Origin: Hyphomicrobiales bacterium
GTDB taxonomy: Bacteria > Pseudomonadota > Alphaproteobacteria > Parvibaculales > Parvibaculaceae
DNA length: 5,302 nt
Direction: 5' to 3'
Assembly (NCBI GenBank): GCA_015655095.1
Contig: JAATFR010000030.1
Span: 1 to 5,302, forward strand
Every line of letters begins with the position of its first letter. Position 1 is the stretch's first letter. This document shows, one piece after another, positions 1-5,302 of the stretch. The notes beneath the pieces are model-generated. The model was not told the DNA's origin, did not search any database, and was given only the letters and a program-made list of their open reading frames with translations. A program made the position numbers and the translations under genes.

Positions 1-230
1 CGCGCATCGATCTGGATCGCTGCAAATCCGGCGGCGACGCACAGGGCGGCCAGCATTGCAGGTAACGCGGCCGTGACACGCCGCACCAGAAAGCACCCGA
101 GGAAAATGGCCACCAGCAGAGCTGGCCCAGCCATGAATGGGGGTTCGAAAGGCAGGGCAAAATAGATCGCGATGCCCAATCCGACCAGTACCGGGGCCCA
201 GAGAATCCATCGCGCCCGCTCGGCAGCCAT
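1..230 (-). CDS. comEC: ComEC/Rec2-type competence protein, N-terminal fragment (runs off left edge)
   Basis: Read on the minus strand from the ATG at 230-228, this gives 76 complete residues with no stop before the window edge. The protein begins MAAERARWILWAPVLVGLGI and continues with AIYFALPFEPP. The pattern of a charged RW/LW segment, a first membrane helix (about residues 8-26) and a LPFEPP turn is typical of the N-terminus of alphaproteobacterial ComEC. Two further hydrophobic segments lie at about 35-49 and 55-72. ComEC forms the inner-membrane channel that takes up single-stranded DNA during transformation; full proteins are several hundred residues long, so only about a tenth is visible. 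I chose the ATG at 230 because the AT-rich palindrome just upstream looks non-coding. The frame stays open further up, to a possible GTG at 287-285 preceded by AAGG and GGGG, and no good Shine-Dalgarno precedes 230, so the start is uncertain. It is divergent from gltX. Identity rests on recalled family pattern. Confidence 0.8.
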   Translation of the reverse strand, partial: MAAERARWILWAPVLVGLGIAIYFALPFEPPFMAGPALLVAIFLGCFLVRRVTAALPAMLAALCVAAGFAAIQIDA

Positions 231-247
231 TTCACGGCTGGCCCATA

Positions 248-263
248 TTATTATCCATAATAA
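248..263. repeat. perfect AT-rich 16-bp palindrome upstream of comEC
   Basis: TTATTAT at 248-254 is the exact reverse complement of ATAATAA at 257-263, separated by CC. It lies 18 bases upstream of the preferred comEC ATG, in a run much richer in A and T than the rest of the window. It could be an operator or part of the comEC promoter (-10-like AT steps occur on the minus strand). The symmetry is seen directly; a regulatory role is inference. Confidence 0.5.
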
Positions 264-399
264 ATTTAATGGATTGTAAGAAAACACACCCCGCCTTGCC
301 GGGGACGCGGCGCTCCCCCTCCATAGCAGTGCCATGTCCCCTCCATGGCTTCCCTGAAATGAACTTCCAGGGTTACGCTGCAACGCGGCAATATGCTAA

Positions 400-411
400 G
401 AACGAGTGTTC
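400..411. promoter_or_regulatory. GAAC-N4-GTTC palindrome, possible operator
   Basis: GAACGAGTGTTC is a 4+4+4 palindrome 138 bases upstream of gltX. It resembles the Bacillus-type LexA box (GAAC-N4-GTTC). Alphaproteobacterial LexA is instead known to bind direct repeats GTTC-N7-GTTC, and I do not see that form here. A match to eight fixed bases could occur by chance at a few percent to ten percent in a window this size, so this is only a candidate. Confidence 0.2.
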
Positions 412-433
412 GACCCGCCTTGTCGCAGCGTTT

Positions 434-464
434 TTGTCATAATTCCGGCCCCACCTGGTATCTC
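434..464 (+). promoter_or_regulatory. weak candidate gltX promoter
   Basis: TTGTCA at 434-439 matches five of six bases of the sigma-70 -35 consensus. A poor -10-like TATCTC follows at 459-464 after a long 19-base spacer. A second option is TTGCCA at 475-480 with TATTCC at 499-504, spacer 18. Neither is convincing; this only marks the most promoter-like stretches ahead of gltX. Confidence 0.2.
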
Positions 465-549
465 GCTTAAGAGCTTGCCAAGAAACGAGCCAAATGCCTA
501 TTCCTGGCAGCCCCTCACACGACATTATGAGCTGGTACCCGAAAAGATC

Positions 550-1962
550 ATGACGCCCACGAAAAAGATTATCACCCGTTTTGCCCCCTCTCCGACCGGC
601 TTTCTGCACATCGGTGGTGGTCGCACAGCGCTGTTCAACTGGCTGTTCGCCCGCAGGCATGGTGGTGATTTCAAGCTGCGCATAGAAGATACGGATCGTG
701 AGCGCTCAACCGATGCCGCCATTTCTGCGATCTTCGAGGGATTGAAATGGCTTGGCCTTGAATGGGATGGCGAGCCTGTCTTCTAGTTTGCCCGCCAGGC
801 GCGCCATCGCGAGGTGGTGGAGGAACTGCTGGCCAAAGGACAGGCCTATTATTGCTATGCCAGCCCCGAGGAGCTTGAGGAGATGCGAGCCCTTGCGCGC
901 GCCGAAAATCGCGCCGTCCGCTATGACGGACGCTGGCGGGATCGGGATCCCTCTGAAGCCCCGGCCGGGGTCAAGCCCGTGGTCCGCTTCCGCGCGCCGC
1001 AGGAGGGGGAAACCATTGTCCGCGATCATGTTGTCGGGGATGTGCGTTTCGCCAATAACCAGCTTGATGATCTCGTTCTGCTACGCTCGGACGGCACGCC
1101 GACTTACAATCTGTCGGTGGTGGTTGATGACCATGACATGGGCATCACCCACATCATCCGGGGCGACGACCATCTGACCAATGCGGGCCGCCAGAGCCAG
1201 ATTTATGCGGCGCTCGGCTGGACTCCGGCTGAGTTTGCTCATGTGCCGATGATTCTGGGCGGCGATGGCGCCAAGCTTTCCAAGCGGCACGGCGCGCTCG
1301 GCGTGGATGCCTACCGCGATATGGGTTATCTGCCGGAAGCCATGCGCAACTATCTAGCGCGGCTCGGCTGGAGCCATGGCGATGATGAGGTTTTCTCAAC
1401 CGAACAGGCCATAAAATGGTTTGATCTTGCGCATCTGGGCCGCTCGCCCTCCCGGTTCGATTTCACCAAGCTTGAAAGTCTGAACGGCATTTATATCCGC
1501 CAGAGCGATGACAAGCGCCTGACGGATGAGGTGATTGAGCTGATGACCCGGCTACACGGCTGGAAAGTGGATGAGGACTTTGCCCGGAAATTGCTCGCGG
1601 CCATGCCGGGATTGAAGGAACGCGCCAAAACATTGATCGAAATCGGCCAGGCGGCCCAGTTCCTGCGGGCCCAGCGACCTATTCCCATAGACGAATCCGC
1701 CGCCAAACTTCTGGATGCGCAGGCGCGCGCCTTGCTCGGCCGCCTTTACCCCAGACTGGATGCAACCGGGAGCTGGAGCGCGGAAACGTTGGACGCCGTC
1801 GTGCGTTTTTTTGCCGAAGAAGAAAATTTGAAGCTTGGAAAAGTGGCTCAGCCCTTGCGTGCAGCGCTAACAGGCAGCACGGTATCGCCCGGCATTTTCG
1901 ATGTGCTGGTGACGCTGGGACGAACGGAGTCACTGGACCGTATCAAGGATCAGGTCGCGTAA
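550..1962 (+). CDS. gltX: glutamyl-tRNA synthetase, interrupted by an in-frame TAG at codon 79
   Basis: GltX is the cytoplasmic class I synthetase that ligates glutamate to tRNA-Glu; in bacteria using the GatCAB amidotransferase it also charges tRNA-Gln. The start at 550 places TRFAPSPTG at residues 9-17, as in the family; frames open further upstream have no family likeness. No strong ribosome site precedes it (only GAAAAG). HIGH-type motif HIGG is at residues 20-23 and the KMSKS-type KLSKR at 242-246. The C-terminal third looks like a normal anticodon-binding region, ending at TAA. The span is 471 codons including both stops, the usual length. The oddity is TAG at 784-786, between GEPVF and FARQARHREV, where relatives usually have Gln (pattern F/Y-Q-F-A-R). 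The frame on both sides is the same and looks undamaged. Read literally, the 78-residue first piece has HIGH but not KLSKR. A piece restarted at GTG 814 would have KLSKR but lack HIGH, so neither should be active alone. Pseudogene, sequence error and readthrough are all possible. Confidence 0.93.
784..786 (+). other. in-frame amber (TAG) codon replacing a conserved glutamine in gltX
   Basis: The codon is in frame with the ATG at 550 (codon 79) and with everything down to the TAA at 1960-1962. All 13 other glutamine codons I count in gltX are CAG, so one C-to-T change at 784 explains it. No other in-frame TAG occurs in gltA, the dnaE part or the DUF1489 gene. Those genes and gltX end in TGA or TAA, never TAG. 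Confidence 0.9.
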
Positions 1963-2067
1963 CCGCAAGGGTCATACGCCAGTTAACGTAATATAGTCAG
2001 TAACCTTGTTGCTTGGCAGAACCGGCAAACGGCGCTTCCGGCAGGATATAGAGGATGGGATAGTAGC
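1963..2067 (+). other. gltX-gltA gap with gltA ribosome binding site
   Basis: This 105-base gap has no hairpin with a T-run, so gltX transcription could continue into gltA. A lone -10-like TATAGT (1992-1997) lacks a good -35 partner, so an independent gltA promoter is possible but not shown. The purine-rich GAGGATGGGA at 2051-2060 provides the gltA ribosome binding site; its GGGA part is 7 bases before the ATG at 2068. Confidence 0.55.
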
Positions 2068-3378
2068 ATGACCAAACTGGGATCTACCGGCGAGAAGAAA
2101 AGCGCCACCCTGTCGACGGATGGCAAGACTTACGAGTTTCCTGTCTATGAAGGCTCGGTCGGACCAAGCGTCATCGACATCTCGAAGCTTTATGGCCAGA
2201 CCGGCCAGTTCACCTACGATCCCGGCTTCACCTCGACGGCGAGCTGTGAATCCCAGATCACCTTTATCGATGGCGATGAAGGCGTCCTGCTTTATCGCGG
2301 CTATCCGATTGAACAGCTTGCGGAGCACGGCAACTTCCTCGAAAGCTGCTTCCTGCTCCTTGAAGGCGAGTTGCCCTCGGCTGACGCCTACAAGAAATTC
2401 GAGAAGGCCATCACCTATCACACCATGGTGCATGAGCAGATGTCCTTCTTCCTGCGCGGATTCCGCAGGGACGCGCACCCCATGGCCATCGTCTGCGGCA
2501 TGGTTGGCGCCATGTCGGCCTTCTATCACGACTCGACTGACATCAATGACGCCCGCCAGCGCGAAATCGCCAGCCACCGCCTGATCGCCAAGATTCCGAC
2601 GATTGCCGCCATGGCGTTCAAATATTCCATGGGCCAGCCGCTTGTTTATCCGCGCAACGATCTCGATTATGCGGAAAATTTTCTTAACATGTGCTTTTCG
2701 GTTCCAGCCGAAAATTACAAGGTCAATCCGATCCTGGCCCGCGCCATGGACCGCATTTTCATTCTTCATGCGGATCATGAGCAGAACGCCTCGACCTCGA
2801 CGGTGCGGCTTGCCGGCTCCTCGGGCGCCAATCCCTTCGCCTGTATTGCCGCGGGCATTGCCTGCCTCTGGGGTCCGGCACATGGCGGCGCGAACGAAGC
2901 GGCGCTCAACATGCTCTCGCAGATCGGCACCGTTGACCGCATTCCCGAATATGTCGCCAAGGCCAAGGACAAGAATGATCCGTTCCGCCTGATGGGTTTC
3001 GGACACCGCGTCTACAAGAATTATGATCCCCGCGCGCGCATCATGCAGAAGACCTGCCATGAAGTGCTCCAGACTCTCGGGATCAAGGACGACCCGCTTC
3101 TCGATGTGGCGCTGGAACTTGAGCGCATTGCCCTCAGCGATGAATATTTCATCGAAAAGAAGCTCTATCCGAACATCGATTTCTACTCAGGAATCACGCT
3201 GAAGGCGATGGGGTTCCCGACCACCATGTTCACCGTGCTGTTCGCCCTTGCCCGCACCGTCGGCTGGGTCGCCCAGTGGAATGAAATGATTCAGGATCCT
3301 GACCAGCGCATCGGCCGCCCGCGCCAGATCTATACCGGCGCGCCACGCCGCGATTATGTGGACATCGCCAAGCGCTGA
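2068..3378 (+). CDS. gltA: type II citrate synthase
   Basis: GltA condenses oxaloacetate and acetyl-CoA to citrate, the first step of the TCA cycle, in the cytoplasm. The 436-residue product is close to the 427 residues of E. coli GltA and similar along its length. The catalytic triad is present: His272 in GPAHGGANEA, His313 in GFGHRVYKNYDPRA and Asp371 in NIDFYSG, matching E. coli His264, His305 and Asp362. The HADHEQNASTSTVR block is at 234-247 and the C-terminus carries RPRQIYTG. This is the larger, Gram-negative-type enzyme, often hexameric and inhibited by NADH. The residue aligned by eye with the regulatory Cys206 of E. coli (in MMFSTPCEPY) is alanine here (CFSVPAENY), so NADH or thiol response may differ; that is inference. 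The ATG at 2068 has a GGGA ribosome site 7 bases upstream and gives an N-terminus of normal length. The gene follows gltX on the same strand and ends at TGA before a strong terminator. It is intact. Confidence 0.97.
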   Translation: MTKLGSTGEKKSATLSTDGKTYEFPVYEGSVGPSVIDISKLYGQTGQFTYDPGFTSTASCESQITFIDGDEGVLLYRGYPIEQLAEHGNFLESCFLLLEGELPSADAYKKFEKAITYHTMVHEQMSFFLRGFRRDAHPMAIVCGMVGAMSAFYHDSTDINDARQREIASHRLIAKIPTIAAMAFKYSMGQPLVYPRNDLDYAENFLNMCFSVPAENYKVNPILARAMDRIFILHADHEQNASTSTVRLAGSSGANPFACIAAGIACLWGPAHGGANEAALNMLSQIGTVDRIPEYVAKAKDKNDPFRLMGFGHRVYKNYDPRARIMQKTCHEVLQTLGIKDDPLLDVALELERIALSDEYFIEKKLYPNIDFYSGITLKAMGFPTTMFTVLFALARTVGWVAQWNEMIQDPDQRIGRPRQIYTGAPRRDYVDIAKR

Positions 3379-3404
3379 TACCAGGCTCAATCTTCGATAA
3401 ATGG

Positions 3405-3431
3405 AAAAGGCGCCTTAACCGGCGCCTTTTT
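3405..3431. terminator. rho-independent terminator, likely bidirectional
   Basis: AAAAGGCGCC at 3405-3414 pairs perfectly with GGCGCCTTTT at 3421-3430 around the 6-base loop TTAACC, followed by one more T. The core is six GC pairs. It lies 26 bases after the gltA stop and 26 bases beyond the end of the convergent DUF1489 gene. On the minus strand the AAAA arm reads as TTTT, so it can stop transcription from both sides. Confidence 0.9.
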
Positions 3432-3457
3432 GTTTGTAGGCCATTGAATGAAGAAGG

Positions 3458-3895
3458 TTAAAGCAATCCCAGCGCTTCCAGCTCGGTGCGCAGTTCCGGT
3501 GGCATTTCGTCATCGTCTTCGGAACCGGGGGTAATGTCTGAAGGCGCATCTTTGGGATCGAGGTAACGCCAACCCTGGAAGGCACGGCGCTCGCGCCGCC
3601 GGGTCAGCACGATTTCGGGGTCGAGCACCAGGTGGCAGCGCCGAATGCCCTCCTCATCGACAAATGGCCGGATATCAAGCAATCGCTGACGGCAACGGAT
3701 GATCCCCTTCATCACCCAGTAGAGCGAGCCGCCCTCCAGCAAATCATTCATCCGCGTCGGCACCATGCGCGTGGTGTGGAAAAGTTCCTGAGGTTGTTTC
3801 AGACGTTTCTTTTCAGCAAGACGGGCCTGTTGCCAGTCCCGCAGATCATCGACATCAGGCGCACCGACACACAGCTTGATCAGATGAAGCGTCAA
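3458..3895 (-). CDS. DUF1489 family protein
   Basis: The 145-residue product matches the DUF1489 pattern as I know it from Alphaproteobacteria: an N-terminal LHLIKLCVGA (residues 3-12), HTTRMVPTR (40-48), GGSLYWVMKG (55-64), RQRLLDIRPF (69-78), RCHLVLDP (86-93) and FQGWRYLDPKDAP (106-118). An acidic tail follows (EDDDE). Function is unknown; there is no signal peptide or membrane segment, so it is probably cytoplasmic. Start choice: a GTG at 3904-3902 would sit directly against the GGGAG ribosome site. The TTG at 3895-3893 has 8 bases of spacing and gives MTLHLIKLCVG, the usual family N-terminus. A TTG at 3898 is also possible. The gene begins 44 bases downstream of the dnaE stop with no terminator between, so it is probably the last gene of a dnaE transcript. 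It converges on gltA and ends before the shared terminator. Confidence 0.85.
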   Translation of the reverse strand: MTLHLIKLCVGAPDVDDLRDWQQARLAEKKRLKQPQELFHTTRMVPTRMNDLLEGGSLYWVMKGIIRCRQRLLDIRPFVDEEGIRRCHLVLDPEIVLTRRRERRAFQGWRYLDPKDAPSDITPGSEDDDEMPPELRTELEALGLL

Positions 3896-3903
3896 CAACC
3901 GCA

Positions 3904-3908
3904 CTCCC
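3904..3908 (-). promoter_or_regulatory. ribosome binding site deciding the DUF1489 start
   Basis: On the minus strand this reads GGGAG. Its last G is also the first base of the GTG at 3904, which makes that GTG an unlikely start. The TTG codons at 3898 and 3895 have 5 and 8 bases of spacing, favouring a TTG start. Confidence 0.55.
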
Positions 3909-3939
3909 GAACGTTTTACACTGGAAAGGGATTGTAGCT

Positions 3940-5302
3940 TCAGATTTCCTGCACGTCGATCACGCCCGGTACGGCTTTGATCGCACCCCTGATCTGGGGT
4001 GTTATCTTGTAGCCGCCGTCAAGCTTCAGTTCGATCTCCCGGCCGCCTTCACGCAGCAGTACCAGACGCACCAGCCCCCGGCCCCGATCAGACAGGCGCG
4101 CGCGCAAATGGGTGAGGGAGTGTTCATCCCCGATGAAGATGCGCAGGCCCGTCTCGGCCTGGGATGCGGCCTGATCCAGCGAAGTAACACTCTGAGCCCT
4201 CAGGCGGACCTCATCGCCATCCCGGTCGATTTCGACCGACATCAATACCGATTGCCCCGGCACCAGCAATTCGCGGGATGACGCCAGCACCTCGGAAAAG
4301 AGCACACATTCAAACTGACCCGACGCATCCGACAGATTGATGAACGCAAACGGGTTGCCTTTTTTCGACTTGCGCTCCTGCTTTGCGATCACCGTGCCCG
4401 CGATCTTCTCCGTCCGGTTGCCGCGTCGCGACAGCTCCATAAAGTTGACAGCACCTAGCCGCTTGAGATTTGTCTGGTAATCATCGAGCGGATGGCCCGA
4501 GAGATAAAAACCGATTGCATTGAACTCTTCGCTCAACCGCTCCATCGGCGCCCATGGAATGGTGTCGGATAATTCAAGGCCAGGTTGCCCCACCGTCTGC
4601 GTATCGCCGAACAGGCTTGATTGCTGACTCTCGCGATCCTGTGACGCCTGCGCCGAAAAGGCCAGAATACGGTCCACGGCCCTGATCAGGGCCGCACGGT
4701 TGGTGTGGAGACAATCGAGCGCGCCCGCCTTGATCAGATTTTCCAGCGCGCGCTTGTTCACGAAACGCGGATGAATGCGCCGGGCAAAATCCCCCACATC
4801 TCTGAACGGCCCGTCTGTCTCGCGCACCTCGACCAGATGATCCATGGCCTGACGGCCGACATTCTTGATCGCGGCCAGCGCATAGGGGATATCCCCGTTC
4901 ACGACCGTGAATACGGCTTCTGAAACATTCACGCTCGGGGGCAGAATCTTGACCCCGATCTGGTGGGCGTCCTGCTTGAAGATATTCAGCTTGTCGGTAT
5001 TGCCGAGATCGAGGCTCATGGAGGCGGCCAGAAACTCGACCGGATAATGGGCCTTGAGGAACGCCGTCTGATAGGCGACCAGCGCATAGGCGGCGGCATG
5101 CGACTTGTTGAAACCATAACCGGCGAACTTGTCCACCAGCTCAAAAATCTGGGCGGCCTGCGCCTTGTCGACGCCCTTCGCCACCGCGCCGGTCACGAAA
5201 CGCTCCTTCTGCGCCTCCATTTCGGCCTTGATCTTCTTGCCCATAGCGCGCCGCAACAGATCGGCTTCGCCCAGCGAATAGCCGGACAGGATCTGCGCAA
5301 TC
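3940..5302 (-). CDS. dnaE: DNA polymerase III alpha subunit, C-terminal part (5' end outside window)
   Basis: DnaE is the replicative polymerase of the chromosome. The frame is open from the right edge, beginning IAQILSGYSLGEADLLRRAM, and runs 453 residues to a TGA at 3942-3940. That is about 40 percent of a typical protein of about 1,150 residues. Domains by fragment numbering: the end of the fingers region, with FAGYGFNKSHAAAYALVAYQ at about 59-78; a helix-hairpin-helix region at about 140-205 (ALAAIKNVGRQA); the likely beta-clamp-binding motif QSSLF at 227-231 (about 4623-4609), comparable to QADMF in E. coli; and an OB fold at about 299-372 (IAGTVIAKQERKSKKGNPFAFINLSD). The C-terminal segment, probably tau-binding, is at about 385-453. 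The N-terminal PHP domain and the catalytic aspartates lie outside the window, so polymerase activity cannot be judged here. A TTG at 5256 is not the start, because the conserved sequence continues upstream. The DUF1489 gene follows closely on the same strand. Confidence 0.96.
   Translation of the reverse strand, partial: IAQILSGYSLGEADLLRRAMGKKIKAEMEAQKERFVTGAVAKGVDKAQAAQIFELVDKFAGYGFNKSHAAAYALVAYQTAFLKAHYPVEFLAASMSLDLGNTDKLNIFKQDAHQIGVKILPPSVNVSEAVFTVVNGDIPYALAAIKNVGRQAMDHLVEVRETDGPFRDVGDFARRIHPRFVNKRALENLIKAGALDCLHTNRAALIRAVDRILAFSAQASQDRESQQSSLFGDTQTVGQPGLELSDTIPWAPMERLSEEFNAIGFYLSGHPLDDYQTNLKRLGAVNFMELSRRGNRTEKIAGTVIAKQERKSKKGNPFAFINLSDASGQFECVLFSEVLASSRELLVPGQSVLMSVEIDRDGDEVRLRAQSVTSLDQAASQAETGLRIFIGDEHSLTHLRARLSDRGRGLVRLVLLREGGREIELKLDGGYKITPQIRGAIKAVPGVIDVQEI

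Larger units (their letters stand above)
231..549. other. divergent comEC-gltX intergenic region
   Basis: About 320 bases lie between the two divergent starts. I see no credible gene: open frames here have no recognisable protein pattern and lie antisense to comEC or run into gltX. Visible structures are an AT-rich palindrome (248-263), a 9-bp direct repeat CCCCTCCAT (316-324 and 338-346), short inverted repeats CCCCG/CGGGG (about 290-305) and CCCTG/CAGGG (352-356 and 368-372), and a GAAC-N4-GTTC palindrome (400-411). Promoters for both genes should lie here. The last 100 bases before gltX have weak promoter-like hexamers only. Confidence 0.7.

Noticed and set aside
137..442. Open frame of 101 codons on the plus strand upstream of gltX
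   Set aside because: It lies partly antisense to the comEC N-terminus, shows no domain or family pattern, and crosses intergenic sequence with repeats.
373..660. Open frame of 95 codons on the minus strand across the gltX start
   Set aside because: It overlaps the conserved gltX N-terminus on the opposite strand and has no recognisable protein features.
814..1962. A separate 382-residue gene starting at GTG 814
   Set aside because: It is the continuation of gltX in the same frame after the TAG. It lacks the HIGH-type motif and has no good ribosome site, so it is not treated as an independent gene.
2120..2992. Two plus-strand frames inside gltA (2120-2584 and 2603-2992)
   Set aside because: These are alternative frames of the gltA coding sequence, rich in Arg, Ser and Pro as expected of GC-rich shadow frames.
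1972..3060. Long open frame of 362 codons antisense to gltA
   Set aside because: It mirrors the gltA coding sequence and reflects GC-rich codon use. The protein is low in recognisable pattern, and gltA on the other strand is unmistakable.
3632..3937. Open frame of 101 codons on the plus strand across the DUF1489 gene
   Set aside because: It is antisense to a conserved family protein and has no pattern of its own.

Overview
The window is a chromosomal housekeeping stretch from an alphaproteobacterium. The evidence is the moderately high GC content, the comEC / gltX / gltA arrangement (known from many Alphaproteobacteria), the gene calls themselves, and a DUF1489 gene, a family I know mainly from this class. 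I cannot support a genus. There is no sign of a mobile element, CRISPR array, tRNA, rRNA, or atypical-composition island.

Layout, left to right. (1) Positions 230 to 1, minus strand: the first 76 codons of a ComEC/Rec2-type competence membrane protein, running off the left edge. (2) Positions 231-549: a divergent intergenic region of about 320 bp with no credible gene. It holds an AT-rich perfect 16-bp palindrome next to comEC, a short direct repeat, and a GAAC-N4-GTTC palindrome. (3) Positions 550-1962, plus: gltX, glutamyl-tRNA synthetase. It is full length and family-like, except that codon 79 is TAG where relatives have glutamine. (4) Positions 2068-3378, plus: gltA, an intact type II citrate synthase, followed by a strong hairpin terminator that can serve both strands. 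(5) Positions 3895 to 3458, minus: a DUF1489 family protein convergent with gltA. (6) Positions 5302 to 3940, minus: the C-terminal 453 residues of dnaE, the DNA polymerase III alpha subunit, which starts outside the window. The DUF1489 gene begins about 45 bp after the dnaE stop and probably shares its transcript.

The genes serve translation (gltX), the TCA cycle (gltA), replication (dnaE) and DNA uptake (comEC). 2-Oxoglutarate made downstream of GltA is the precursor of the glutamate that GltX loads onto tRNA, but the pair is best seen as conserved gene order, not a dedicated system.

The one striking feature is the in-frame amber codon in gltX, in a gene that otherwise shows no decay. It may be a sequencing or assembly error, a recent nonsense mutation covered by a second gltX, or a codon read as glutamine. 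The window alone cannot decide. I did not find a convincing new biological system.
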